58,978 nucleotides of DNA, from positions 1 to 58,978 of the forward strand of contig CAKTQR010000013.1 in assembly GCA_934597175.1 (NCBI GenBank), written 5' to 3'. The stretch is from an uncultured Oscillospiraceae bacterium (GTDB lineage Bacteria > Bacillota > Clostridia > Oscillospirales > Oscillospiraceae). Under the pieces are notes generated by a model that saw nothing but the letters and a program-made list of their open reading frames with translations, ran no database searches and had not been told where the DNA came from. Positions 43,630-51,943 of this stretch are shown piece after piece. The translations under genes were made by a program, and so were the position numbers. The stretch's first letter is position 1. Each line of letters opens with the position of its first letter.

Positions 43630-43890
43630 ATGTGCATTAAAACCGTTAAGTCCATCGGCGTTGAGGCTTCCCTCGAGCTGCTTAAGGACACTGTCCGTGA
43701 TCTCGATATGGGCAAGATGCTTGCTGTAGCAGGCGGCGTTCTTGAGGCTGACCCCAAGGCTTTCCTCAAGAAGTTCGACCTTCGTGATGAGGATGTCCAG
43801 TTTGCAGTCAAGAAGAAGCTCAACCTTCTCGTTGACTTCCTGCAGTGGCCGTTCATTTTCGTTACCGGCGAGCAGCCCTGGACTTACTGA
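43630..43890 (+). CDS. Small, apparently highly expressed protein of unknown function (86 aa)
   Basis: An 86-residue protein. Codon use is strongly biased (AAG, CTC/CTT, GAC/GAG nearly throughout), like that of abundant proteins. Mostly helical and charged: VKSIGVEASLELLKDTVRDL at the start, a hydrophobic C-terminal stretch (LLVDFLQWPFIFVTG). No signal peptide or cofactor motif, and I do not recognise the family. GGGAGG lies about 11 nt upstream of the ATG. Two tandem promoters and a strong terminator isolate it as a single-gene transcript. Confidence 0.85.
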   Translation: MCIKTVKSIGVEASLELLKDTVRDLDMGKMLAVAGGVLEADPKAFLKKFDLRDEDVQFAVKKKLNLLVDFLQWPFIFVTGEQPWTY

Positions 43891-43901
43891 TTTAAGTTAA
43901 G

Positions 43902-43935
43902 AAAAATGAGAGCGTCTGTTGACGCTCTCATTTTT
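43902..43935 (+). terminator. Terminator of the 86-aa gene
   Basis: AAAAATGAGAGCGTC (43902-43916), loop TGTT, GACGCTCTCATTTTT (43921-43935). Confidence 0.9.
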
Positions 43936-43951
43936 TATATACGCATAAAGA

Positions 43952-43981
43952 AAACAGGTGCGGGAAAATCCGCACCTGTTT
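43952..43981 (-). terminator. Terminator of the first enoate-reductase-type gene
   Basis: AAACAGGTGCGG (43952-43963), loop GAAAAT, CCGCACCTGTTT (43970-43981); on the minus strand a T run follows. It lies 32 bp after the stop. Confidence 0.85.
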
Positions 43982-44012
43982 AATTTTTCAGTATGCTGTG
44001 CCTTGCAAGAGA

Positions 44013-46091
44013 TTAGATCTTCATGCAGACATCCCATGCACGCCAGATAGCGGTACGCAGGTTGCCGATGGTAACACAGTCGCCGACACGGTGGATGTTT
44101 GCACCCTTGCCGCCTACGGGAGCGGGAACGAAGCCGATGCCGTTTACGATGTTGTCGTACTCGACCTCGAATACATTCTTGCCGTCCTTGGAAGCGATGA
44201 CGACGGTCTTGTCCTTGATCTCACGGATGGTGTGCTCGAGGTAGGTGGGAACCTGATGGAACTCGAGAACATCACGCAGGAAGGAAGCGTTGGACAGGCA
44301 GACATTCTGTGCAGGAACGAGGTCCTTAGCAAACTCTACGATGATGGGGTGCTTGCCGGCAAGGACCATGTCGTATGCAGCCTCGCAAGCGGACTGGCCG
44401 CCGCCGAAGAATACGATCTTGTCGCCGGTGGGCTTCTTGTCGCGGAGCAGATCGGTGAAGGTCATGCACTTCTCGAAGCCGGGGATAGCCATCTTTCTGG
44501 GGACAGCGCCGGTTGCGACGATGATCTCGTCAAACTGGCGAGCGATGACGCCCAGGTCGTTGATCTCAGTGTTGAAGCGGAACTCGATGCCGGCCTTCTT
44601 AACTTCTCTCTCGTACCACTCAAGGAGCTTCTTGTCGTTCTCTTTGAAGGTCATTGCGGAAGCGGTGAGGAACAGGCCGCCGATGCGGTCGGTCTTCTCG
44701 AAGACAACAGGATGATGTCCGCGCTGCTTCAGAACCAGAGCTGCCTCGCAGCCGCCGATGCCGGCGCCGATGATAGCAACCTTCTTGGGGTTCTTGGTGG
44801 GGATGATCTTGTAACGATTGTGCTGCATCGTGGGGGGATACAGTGCGCAGCGGCCCAGGTGGAGGGAGTCCTCGAGAGCCTGGATGTTTGCGGTGCCTCT
44901 GTACTTAGCAAAGTTGAAGCAGCCGTTGTGGCAGCGGATGCAGGGACGGATCTCGTCTTCCTTGCCGTCGAGAATCTTGAGGATCCAGTCGGGGTCACAA
45001 AGATTCTGACGAGCGATAGCAACTGCGTCCAGACGGCCGGCAGCGATCTCTTCTGCAGCCTTCTCCGGAGTCATACGGCCTGCGCATGCAACGGGCTTGT
45101 CGGTGAACTTCTTGACATGCTCAACATCCTCGAGGTTGCAGTTGTCGGGCATGTACTGAGGCGGATGTGCCCAGTACCAGGAGTCGTAAGTACCGTTATC
45201 GGTGTTGAAGAAGTCGTAACCCATGTCGCCGAGGTACTTGATGGCCTTCTCGGACTCTTCCATGTCACGGCCGAACTCGGGGATCTTGCCGATAGCTGCG
45301 GGAACGATGCCCTTGCCCCAGCCTGCGCAGTAGGAAACTGCGGAGTAACGCAGGGATACGGGGAAGTCTTCGCCGGCGTATCTCTTGATGCACTGGACGA
45401 CTTCAACGGGGAAGCGATATCTGTTTTCGAAAGAGCCGCCGTACTCGTCGGTACGATGGTTCCAATTCTTCATGGTGAACTGGTCAAGCAGGTAGCCTTC
45501 GTGAACGGCGTGGATCTCAACACCGTCAACACCGGCGTCACGGAGGAGCTTTGCGGTCTTACCGAAAGCGTCGACCATCTCGTGGATCTCCTTAACGGTC
45601 ATGGGACGGGAGGTGAGCTCCTCTGCCCAACGGTTAGGAGTCTCGGAAGCGGATGCGCAGGCGTACTGAACATCGACTACGGGGCTTGCGAGCTTGTTCA
45701 GGAGGTCGTTCTTTGCGAGAACTACCATCCAGGGGGTAACTGCCATGGAACGGCCAAAGCCGCCTGCCAGCTGGATGAAGAGCTTTGCGCCGGTCTTATG
45801 GAACTCGACCATGTACTCCTTGAGCTGCTTGAACATTCTCTTGTTCTGGTACAGCCAATGACGGCCGGGCATACCCATGGTGTCACGGACACACTGCATG
45901 CCGGGGAGGACAAGGCCAACGCCCTTCTGGGCTCTCTGGAGCAGGAAGTAAGCAGCTTCCTTATCGAAGTGGCAGGGCTCAAGCCAGCCAAACAGGGAAG
46001 TGCCGCCCATGGAACACTGGACAATGCGGTTCTTGATCTCTACATTGCCGATCTTGAACGGGGTAAATAGAGGTGCATACTTTTCGTTCAT
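44013..46091 (-). CDS. FMN/FAD/4Fe-4S enoate-reductase-type flavoenzyme (OYE family), paralog 1
   Basis: A 692-residue enzyme. The N-terminal TIM barrel of the Old Yellow Enzyme family has HAVHEGYLLDQF and YGGSFENRYRFPVEV; a cysteine motif CIRCHNGC plus a later C binds a 4Fe-4S cluster; the C-terminal half carries Rossmann motifs VAIIGAGIGG and FFGGGQSACEAAYD for FAD and NAD(P)H. This is the architecture of 2-enoate reductase, 2,4-dienoyl-CoA reductase and bile-acid BaiCD/BaiH, which reduce activated C=C bonds. The substrate is unknown. Strongly biased codons suggest high expression. Long leader upstream. Paralog at 54007. Confidence 0.95.
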   Translation of the reverse strand: MNEKYAPLFTPFKIGNVEIKNRIVQCSMGGTSLFGWLEPCHFDKEAAYFLLQRAQKGVGLVLPGMQCVRDTMGMPGRHWLYQNKRMFKQLKEYMVEFHKTGAKLFIQLAGGFGRSMAVTPWMVVLAKNDLLNKLASPVVDVQYACASASETPNRWAEELTSRPMTVKEIHEMVDAFGKTAKLLRDAGVDGVEIHAVHEGYLLDQFTMKNWNHRTDEYGGSFENRYRFPVEVVQCIKRYAGEDFPVSLRYSAVSYCAGWGKGIVPAAIGKIPEFGRDMEESEKAIKYLGDMGYDFFNTDNGTYDSWYWAHPPQYMPDNCNLEDVEHVKKFTDKPVACAGRMTPEKAAEEIAAGRLDAVAIARQNLCDPDWILKILDGKEDEIRPCIRCHNGCFNFAKYRGTANIQALEDSLHLGRCALYPPTMQHNRYKIIPTKNPKKVAIIGAGIGGCEAALVLKQRGHHPVVFEKTDRIGGLFLTASAMTFKENDKKLLEWYEREVKKAGIEFRFNTEINDLGVIARQFDEIIVATGAVPRKMAIPGFEKCMTFTDLLRDKKPTGDKIVFFGGGQSACEAAYDMVLAGKHPIIVEFAKDLVPAQNVCLSNASFLRDVLEFHQVPTYLEHTIREIKDKTVVIASKDGKNVFEVEYDNIVNGIGFVPAPVGGKGANIHRVGDCVTIGNLRTAIWRAWDVCMKI

Positions 46092-46205
46092 TTAATACAT
46101 CCTTTCTAAAAATGTAATTCTTTATTTCACGATGACGCCCCGGTCCTCCTCGACCGACGCCCCCAACGTTTACGAGATGAAAAGTAGCTGTTTACACAAC
46201 ATCGC
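46092..46205 (-). promoter_or_regulatory. Long structured 5' leader of flavoenzyme paralog 1
   Basis: The predicted start lies near 46204, leaving a leader of about 113 nt. It holds a GC-rich hairpin (CGGTC 46141-46145, GACCG 46152-46156), flanked by two copies of GACGCCCC on the plus strand (46134-46141 and 46156-46163), in an otherwise AT-rich leader. GAAAGGA precedes the ATG. I match it to no known riboswitch class. Confidence 0.45.
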
Positions 46206-46209
46206 TAAG

Positions 46210-46238
46210 AGTATAACACACATTTTGGGTAAAATCAA
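46210..46238 (-). promoter_or_regulatory. Promoter of flavoenzyme paralog 1
   Basis: Minus strand TTGATT (46238-46233), 17 nt, TATACT (46215-46210). Confidence 0.65.
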
Positions 46239-46325
46239 TTATTTTATAGGTGCTAATTTTAATCATTTTTTCATATTTGCTCGTTTTTTGTAATTAAATT
46301 AACTTATGTTTCCAAGTGTTGAAAA

Positions 46326-46355
46326 TGCCCGGTGTCAAAAATTTGACACCGGGCA
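46326..46355 (-). terminator. Terminator of the Bce-type ABC operon
   Basis: TGCCCGGTGTCAAA (46326-46339) pairs with TTTGACACCGGGCA (46342-46355), followed by T-rich sequence on the minus strand. Confidence 0.75.
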
Positions 46356-46369
46356 CGAATGTGTATAAA

Positions 46370-48394
46370 TCATTCCTTTGCGCCGCTGACGATGGAGTAG
46401 TAAGCATTGGATGTCACACGGTAGACGATGATGTAAAACAGGGCGAAAACCAGTGCGCTTATTGCCGCCGTCAAAAGCAGCAGGCCGAGGTTGTCAAGGC
46501 CGAAGAGCAAAAGGAGCTTGTTTATCATGGGGAAGGCAAAGCCGAGGTGGACTATCGCAAACAGCAGCGGCAGGAAAAACACCGTGAGCATCTGCGAGTT
46601 TATGCTTTTGCGAATGTCTTTTTTGGTCATGCCGACCTTCTGCATTATCTCAAATCTCGACTGATCCTCGTAGCCCTCGGATATCTGCTTGTAGTAGATG
46701 ATGAGGACGGCGGCGAGGATAAACACGATGCTGAGCATGATGCCGAGGAAGAACAGACCGCCGAACGAGCCGTAAAAATCGTCTCTTGCGCCGGCGTAGC
46801 TGCGCATGCTGTAACCGCCGTTGCTGTGATTTGCCGCAAGGCAGTCGGACAAATCGTTTGTCATTTCAGCCTGCGTATCGTAATCGGCAGCAGGGTTAAG
46901 CTGATAGCGCCACTCGAGTATGACTATTCTCCCGCTCTCATGGAGTGCGTTGAGCTTGCAAAGCTCCTCGACAGCGGAGTCAAAATCCGAAACGACAAGG
47001 CAGACCGAGCCTACCGCAAGAGTGTTTGTATCGTGACCGAAATCGTAGCCGCCGTCGGTCCTGACGACCCTGTATTTTTTGCCGTCGGCGATTTGGACGG
47101 TGTCGGTATTAATGTCTGCCTTCTTGGTGAAAAGCAGCGCCTCGTCATCGGCAAGGCTTATGTTGTTGCCGGTGTTTCTGTTGTAATCGTCCAGCGAAAC
47201 GACATTGAAGTTGCACACGCTGTCAACGGCGTAAGCGTCGATATTTGCAATGGAGGAATCGACCTCGAGTCTGCCGTCCTTGAAGCCGCCGGCAAGACTT
47301 GCGACCTTACCGTAAACGCCGTCGGTGATGCCGCCGTGCCTGTCAAAATATGTGTCAATTGCCGTCTTTGTCCTGTCGATGTCGGCTTGGTCGAATTTCT
47401 GATTATCGTAATCGCAGCTGATTATGAAGTCGTAGGGGTACTGCTCTCTGAGGACATCCTCCTTGCCGAAGTACAGGCAGGAGGTGCTGGCTATCATGAC
47501 GAGCACCATGGTGATGAGGATGCAGATAGAGGCAAGACCCGCTCCGTTGCGCTTCATGCGGTATGCCATCGAGGACACGGAGACGAAGTGGTCGGGCTTA
47601 TAGTAATAGCGCTTGTTTTTCTGCAAAATGCGGCACAGCAGCACTGAGCCTGCGATAAAAAGCAGGTAGGTCGCCGCAATGACCATGAGCACCGCAATAA
47701 AGAACCAGCCGAGGGCAGTAACGGGCTGCTCGATGGTGACGGAAATGTAGTAGGCTGCGGCGAGCAGGACTATGCCGAGGATGCCGAATACCCAGTTTGC
47801 CTTGGGCGGCTTTTCGCCGACGCTTTCGCTGTGCAGAAGCTCGATGGGGTTCGCCAGACCTACCTGCCCTACCGATTTAAAAAACAGCAGAAGGAAAATG
47901 CAGACAAACAGCAGCACGGTGTAGCCCATTGCCGTCGGGTAGACGGTGAAGTTGTAGCCTGCGTCCGACTCGACAAAGAACGCAAGTCCGAGCTCGGCAA
48001 GCTTTGACAGCGCAGCGCCGAGGATAAGACCGAACACGAGCGACACGGCCGCAAGGATGAGCGTTTCGCTAAAAAGCACTCTTGCGATATTGCGCTTGCC
48101 CATACCGAGGATGTTATACAGGCCGAACTCCTTTTTCCTCCTGCGGATGAGGAAAGAGTTTGTATAAAACAGAAACAGCACGGCGAAAAAGCCGATGACG
48201 CCTGCGCCGAGGCCGAGTACGCTGCGGAGCGTTGCGCCGCCTCGCATGGTGTCCAAAAATTTGCCCGTGGACAGCGAAAGCATGATGTAGAACATCGCCA
48301 CCATGCCGATGCAGGTCAGGATATACGGCAGGTACAGACGGCGGTTATTTTTGATGCCCGTCCACGCAAGCCGGGGATAGAACAGTGCCTTCAT
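46370..48394 (-). CDS. BceB-type ABC transporter permease (FtsX-like)
   Basis: A 674-residue permease with about ten membrane spans. N-terminal LAWTGIKNNRRLYLPYILT and RRRKKEFGLYNILGMGKRNI are the signatures of the Bce/peptide-7 exporter permeases. A large extracytoplasmic domain (about 300-510) sits between spans, as in BceB where it senses antimicrobial peptides. It starts in an ATGA overlap with the ATPase gene. Likely role: sensing and resistance to peptide antibiotics (by family analogy). Confidence 0.93.
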   Translation of the reverse strand: MKALFYPRLAWTGIKNNRRLYLPYILTCIGMVAMFYIMLSLSTGKFLDTMRGGATLRSVLGLGAGVIGFFAVLFLFYTNSFLIRRRKKEFGLYNILGMGKRNIARVLFSETLILAAVSLVFGLILGAALSKLAELGLAFFVESDAGYNFTVYPTAMGYTVLLFVCIFLLLFFKSVGQVGLANPIELLHSESVGEKPPKANWVFGILGIVLLAAAYYISVTIEQPVTALGWFFIAVLMVIAATYLLFIAGSVLLCRILQKNKRYYYKPDHFVSVSSMAYRMKRNGAGLASICILITMVLVMIASTSCLYFGKEDVLREQYPYDFIISCDYDNQKFDQADIDRTKTAIDTYFDRHGGITDGVYGKVASLAGGFKDGRLEVDSSIANIDAYAVDSVCNFNVVSLDDYNRNTGNNISLADDEALLFTKKADINTDTVQIADGKKYRVVRTDGGYDFGHDTNTLAVGSVCLVVSDFDSAVEELCKLNALHESGRIVILEWRYQLNPAADYDTQAEMTNDLSDCLAANHSNGGYSMRSYAGARDDFYGSFGGLFFLGIMLSIVFILAAVLIIYYKQISEGYEDQSRFEIMQKVGMTKKDIRKSINSQMLTVFFLPLLFAIVHLGFAFPMINKLLLLFGLDNLGLLLLTAAISALVFALFYIIVYRVTSNAYYSIVSGAKE

Positions 48395-49155
48395 GCCTGC
48401 TCACCGCCTGTCGCCAGCATAGTAAGGGTGTCGGATATCTTCTGATATAGCTGCTCGTCGCTGCTTTCGCCACGGTATATCTGGTGGAACACCTCGCCGT
48501 CCTTTATAAACAGCACACGGGAGGCGTGGCTTGCGGCTTTAACAGAGTGCGTGACCATGAGGATGGTCTGACCGGAGCGGTTTATCTCACCGAAGAGCCT
48601 GAGCAGCTCGTCGGTCGCCTTGGAGTCGAGCGCACCGGTCGGCTCATCGGCGAGGATGATGCGGGGATTGGTGATGAGTGCCCTTGCAACGGCGGCACGC
48701 TGCTTCTGACCGCCGGATATCTCGTAGGGGTACTTCTTCAAAAGCTCTGCGATGCCGAGCTCCTTTGCGATGGGGACGATGCGGCTGTGCATCTCGTCAT
48801 AGGTCTTGCCTGCAAGCACCAGCGGCAGGAAGATGTTATCCTCAACGGTGAAGTTGTCAAGCAGGTTAAACTCCTGGAACACGAAGCCGAGGTTATCACG
48901 GCGAAACTGCGCCACCGCCGACTCCTTGATATTTGCAAGCTCCTTACCGTCGAGCAGCACCGAGCCCGCCGTGGGCTTGTCAAGCGCCGCAAGGATATTC
49001 AAAAGCGTCGTTTTGCCCGAGCCCGATTCGCCCATGATGGCGATGTACTCGCCCTCCTCGACGCTGAAATTGACATTTTTTAAAGCCTCGACCGCATTCG
49101 AGCCAAAGCGTGTTTTGTAGATCTTCTTGATCCCTTTTACTTCTAGTAAGCTCAT
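48391..49155 (-). CDS. BceA-type ABC transporter ATP-binding protein
   Basis: A 254-residue ATPase with Walker A MGESGSGKTT, signature ISGGQKQR, Walker B IILADEPTGALDS and the H-loop MVTHS. It forms the MacB/Bce class of ATPases with the permease encoded next. CGGAGGT precedes the ATG. Confidence 0.96.
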   Translation of the reverse strand: MSLLEVKGIKKIYKTRFGSNAVEALKNVNFSVEEGEYIAIMGESGSGKTTLLNILAALDKPTAGSVLLDGKELANIKESAVAQFRRDNLGFVFQEFNLLDNFTVEDNIFLPLVLAGKTYDEMHSRIVPIAKELGIAELLKKYPYEISGGQKQRAAVARALITNPRIILADEPTGALDSKATDELLRLFGEINRSGQTILMVTHSVKAASHASRVLFIKDGEVFHQIYRGESSDEQLYQKISDTLTMLATGGEQA

Positions 49156-49169
49156 TTCAAAAACCTCCG

Positions 49170-49255
49170 TTTGAGTTTCTGATAATAATATAGCAAAAGG
49201 GAAACCGCAGCTCCATCGAATAAGCTTACAATTTCCCTTTCAAATCTTACGCTTT
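49170..49255 (-). promoter_or_regulatory. Probable response-regulator target site and promoter of the ABC operon
   Basis: The 108-bp gap between kinase and ATPase genes has a -10-like TATATT with no proper -35 on the minus strand, which suggests activation. It also has AAAGGGAAA (49196-49204) inverted as TTTCCCTTT (49232-49240), and a direct repeat CTTAC (49225-49229, 49246-49250) spaced 21 bp, two helical turns, as OmpR-type regulators prefer. I infer this is where the neighbouring regulator acts. Confidence 0.5.
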
Positions 49256-49263
49256 TGTCACAA

Positions 49264-50253
49264 TCATTCGATCTCAAGCTTTTTCCTGTCAAGTCCGATG
49301 CGTATGACCGTCCCCTCGCCCGCTTTTGACTCTGCGCTTATCGTGTGGCCGAGCTTATCGCATATACGCCTGCACAGGTACAGGCCGATGCCGCTTGCCT
49401 TCTTGTCGCTGCGGCCGTTATAGCCGGTGTAGCCGTTTTCAAACACCCTCGGCAGATCCTCGGGCGCAATGCCGATGCCGGTGTCACGGATGCACAGGGT
49501 CTTGGGGCTTTCAAGATACACGGACACCGTGCCCTCCGGCGTATATTTAAGTGCGTTTGACAGCACCTGCTCGATGACGAACGAAAGCCACTTTTCGTCG
49601 GTGAGCACCGTCTCGTTAAGCTCAGTGTACTCAAGCCTTATGCGCTTATTTATGAAGTCGCCCGCAAGCTTCTTGGCCGCTCCTCTGACTATATCATCAA
49701 GCTCGTGCTCTTTTATGACATAGTCTGTCGAATCAGACCCGAGTCGCAGGAATGTCAGCACCATCTCGACATAGCGCTCTATGCGCCCGAGCTCGGATTG
49801 GAGCTGGCGTGACTCGGCGGTGTCCGTATTTTGCAGTGCAAGGCGCATGGACGCTATCGGCGTTTTTATCTGATGCACCCAAACGGTGTAGTAATCCATC
49901 ATCTCACGCAGGCTTTGCTCGGAACGCTGCTGCGCTTCCTCGTGCTGCTCACGCATGAGGTAAATTATCTCCTGATAGTCAGCCTCGATCATGCCGCCTG
50001 CTTCGGGGAAGGTGTCGGCAAGCTTTGCGTCAAAGCCCTTTATCCGCTCAAGTTCGATGTGCTTTTTCTTCGTCCTTGCGATATCCGCCGCAGCGAAGCC
50101 CAGCAGCAGCACCAGGCACAGTGCCGTAGGGTATGCGACCGCCCCCAGCGGAAAGCGGTAGAACACGAATGTCACCGCATAAAGCACAGCGCACAAAACG
50201 AACGCCAAAAGTGCAAGTCTATGCTGTTTTATATATGATGCAAGATATCTCAT
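49264..50253 (-). CDS. BceS-type intramembrane-sensing histidine kinase
   Basis: A 329-residue kinase. Two membrane spans close together at the N-terminus with almost no external loop (about 12-31 and 37-56), the mark of intramembrane-sensing kinases that depend on the ABC permease for sensing. The phosphoacceptor is H127 in WVHQIKTPIASM; the ATPase has VLSNALKYTPEG (N box), DTGIGIAPEDL (G1) and GIGLYLCRRI (G2). Four bp after the response regulator gene, start at GGGTGAGCGCATG. Confidence 0.95.
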   Translation of the reverse strand: MRYLASYIKQHRLALLAFVLCAVLYAVTFVFYRFPLGAVAYPTALCLVLLLGFAAADIARTKKKHIELERIKGFDAKLADTFPEAGGMIEADYQEIIYLMREQHEEAQQRSEQSLREMMDYYTVWVHQIKTPIASMRLALQNTDTAESRQLQSELGRIERYVEMVLTFLRLGSDSTDYVIKEHELDDIVRGAAKKLAGDFINKRIRLEYTELNETVLTDEKWLSFVIEQVLSNALKYTPEGTVSVYLESPKTLCIRDTGIGIAPEDLPRVFENGYTGYNGRSDKKASGIGLYLCRRICDKLGHTISAESKAGEGTVIRIGLDRKKLEIE

Positions 50254-50257
50254 GCGC

Positions 50258-50929
50258 TCACCCGACTATATAGCCAACGCCGAATTTTGTGCCGATAAAA
50301 TCCTTGAGCCCCGCAGCGTCAAGCTTTTTTCTCAGCCTGCCTACATTCACCGTCAGCGTGTTTTCGTCAACAAAGCTGTCTGTTTCCCACAGCGCCTCCA
50401 TGAGCTTTTCACGGCTGACGACCTTGCCCTTGTTCTGCATAAGCGTGAGCAGGATGCGGTATTCGTTTTTCGATAGCTCCACCCGCTCGCCGTTGTAGCT
50501 CAAGCTGTTGTCGCCGGTGTTTAAAAGCGCCCCCATGTGTTCGAGCACGGGTGCGGATGCGCCGAAATCGTAGGCTCGGCGGAGTATTGCCTGCACCTTG
50601 GCGATGAGCACGCTCTGGTCAAAGGGCTTTGCGATAAAATCGTCGGCGCCCATGTTCATTGCCATGATGATGTTCATGTTATCCGCAGCCGAGGATATGA
50701 AAATGACGGGCACGGAGCTTACACGGCGTATCTCCTGACACCAATAGTAGCCGCTCATGAACGGCAGCGAGATATCCAGCAGCACAAGGTGGGGGTCAAA
50801 GTCGGCAAACTCCGCCATGACATTGCGGAAATCCCGCACGCACTGCGGCTGCATGCCCCAACTCCGGGCGCAGGCGGCTATGCCCTGCGCTATGCCCTCG
50901 TCGTCCTCGATGATCAAAAGCTTGTACAT
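50258..50929 (-). CDS. OmpR/BceR-type response regulator
   Basis: A 223-residue regulator with a receiver domain (phosphoacceptor D52 in LVLLDISLP, acidic pair in IIEDD) and a C-terminal winged helix. It is the partner of the BceS-like kinase. The ATG at 50929 follows AAAGGGGAT; the longer frame would run through the TfoX gene. Confidence 0.95.
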   Translation of the reverse strand: MYKLLIIEDDEGIAQGIAACARSWGMQPQCVRDFRNVMAEFADFDPHLVLLDISLPFMSGYYWCQEIRRVSSVPVIFISSAADNMNIIMAMNMGADDFIAKPFDQSVLIAKVQAILRRAYDFGASAPVLEHMGALLNTGDNSLSYNGERVELSKNEYRILLTLMQNKGKVVSREKLMEALWETDSFVDENTLTVNVGRLRKKLDAAGLKDFIGTKFGVGYIVG

Positions 50930-50930
50930 A

Positions 50931-51254
50931 TTATCCCCTTTGCTTCTTCTTTTTGGGCTCGGGCAGCTCATCGTACATGGCGTTAAAAAGCCCCGCAAGA
51001 AAGTCCTTGTCCTCAAGCTCCGTCACAAGCAGCATCTTACTGCCGCCGTCATACGGAAGCTCGAACGAAGCCTCCGGCATGTACTCCATCGCAGCCTTCA
51101 CGGGCTTAACGAGCAGGCGGTCGTCATATATCCCGCCGGGTATCTTGCCCTTGTGGTAGATGATAAACTCGCCCATCATCGCCCGATAACTTATCCCGTC
51201 GAGCTCCGATAATTGCTCCAAAACGAAGTTCAAAAATTCTTTACTCGATGCCAT
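50931..51254 (-). CDS. TfoX/Sxy N-terminal domain protein
   Basis: A 107-residue TfoX_N protein: FVLEQLSELDGISYRAMMGE at the start, FIIYHKGKIPGGIYDDRLLV and a lysine-rich C-tail. In gamma-proteobacteria the family controls competence; Firmicute single-domain members have no established function. It is the first gene of the Bce-type regulator operon, one bp before the response regulator. Confidence 0.88.
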   Translation of the reverse strand: MASSKEFLNFVLEQLSELDGISYRAMMGEFIIYHKGKIPGGIYDDRLLVKPVKAAMEYMPEASFELPYDGGSKMLLVTELEDKDFLAGLFNAMYDELPEPKKKKQRG

Positions 51255-51295
51255 TGTCTCTCCTTTAGTTGATCCTCACCGCTTCGACATTCTAT

Positions 51296-51324
51296 ATTGT
51301 AGCAGTCGTTTTGCCTTAAATCAA
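51296..51324 (-). promoter_or_regulatory. Promoter of the TfoX/response regulator/kinase operon
   Basis: Minus strand TTGATT (51324-51319), 17 nt, extended TGC-TACAAT (-10 51301-51296). Confidence 0.75.
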
Positions 51325-51339
51325 CAAAAACGCCGAGAA

Positions 51340-51371
51340 AAGACCTCGTGATAATATTACCACGAGGTCTT
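51340..51371 (-). terminator. Terminator of the DUF6440/monooxygenase operon
   Basis: AAGACCTCGTG (51340-51350) pairs with CACGAGGTCTT (51361-51371), with a further inner TAAT/ATTA. Ts follow on the minus strand. Confidence 0.85.
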
Positions 51372-51376
51372 GAGCC

Positions 51377-51703
51377 TTATTTTTCTATAAAATGTGCGTC
51401 CTCTGCGGGGATATCCGCCGAGACGAAGCGCTCGGCATGGAGCGTCAGGTCGTATTTTTCACGCAGGGCGAGTATCGTCTGCATCATGGGGCTGTTATGA
51501 TGCCGGTCTATCGCCGCCTGATTTACCCAGCTGTCGATGAGGAGAACGGTCTCGGGGTCGTCTGCGGGGTAAAAGTACTCATACCGCAGGTTGCCCTCCT
51601 CGTTTCTTATCGCCGTGACCGTGCCGCCGGACATCATCTCCTCGGCAAAGCGGCGGGCTGCCCCACCCTTGCCGGTGTAGTAAATGTTGACGGTTATGCT
51701 CAT
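51377..51703 (-). CDS. ABM-domain (antibiotic biosynthesis monooxygenase-like) protein
   Basis: A 108-residue dimeric alpha/beta-barrel type protein: ITVNIYYTG start, GNLRYEYFYPADDPETVLLI then DSWVNQAAIDRHHNSPMM. Many members are cofactor-free quinol monooxygenases, others have no known enzyme activity. Overlaps DUF6440 by ATGA, so the two are made together. Confidence 0.85.
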   Translation of the reverse strand: MSITVNIYYTGKGGAARRFAEEMMSGGTVTAIRNEEGNLRYEYFYPADDPETVLLIDSWVNQAAIDRHHNSPMMQTILALREKYDLTLHAERFVSADIPAEDAHFIEK

Positions 51704-51885
51704 AGCTTTGTGACGACTACATTGCCGTCGGAGTCTAACAGCGGCGTGATGCCACCTGCGTAGCCGGAGTGCCAAATCAAATAGTTTACGCCCGTCACCT
51801 TGTCGACGAGTATCTGTCTGGTACCGGAGTCCTTAAGCTGTGAGCCGTCCTGATAAACGACCTCAAAGCGTCCGTCTTTAGCCAT
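51700..51885 (-). CDS. DUF6440 family protein
   Basis: A 61-residue protein of DUF6440, recognised by RFEVVYQDGSQLKDSGTRQI and LVDKVTGVNYLI followed by the GYAGGITPLLD turn. Function unknown. I start at the second ATG (51885) because AGGAGG is 8 nt away; the first ATG (51891) is too close. Confidence 0.85.
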   Translation of the reverse strand: MAKDGRFEVVYQDGSQLKDSGTRQILVDKVTGVNYLIWHSGYAGGITPLLDSDGNVVVTKL

Positions 51886-51914
51886 TTGCATTACCTCCTG
51901 TGTAAGCTAAACTC

Positions 51915-51943
51915 AATGTATCACATATCATTCTGAAATTCAA
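51915..51943 (-). promoter_or_regulatory. Promoter of the DUF6440/ABM operon
   Basis: Minus strand TTGAAT (51943-51938), 17 nt, extended TGA-TACATT (-10 51920-51915). The -35 overlaps the stop codon of the MFS gene. Confidence 0.6.

Noticed and set aside
43998..46070. 690-codon plus-strand frame opposite flavoenzyme paralog 1
   Set aside because: Shadow frame caused by strong codon bias of the real gene; no start signals or protein motifs. The same holds for the 725-codon minus frame over 53938-56115.
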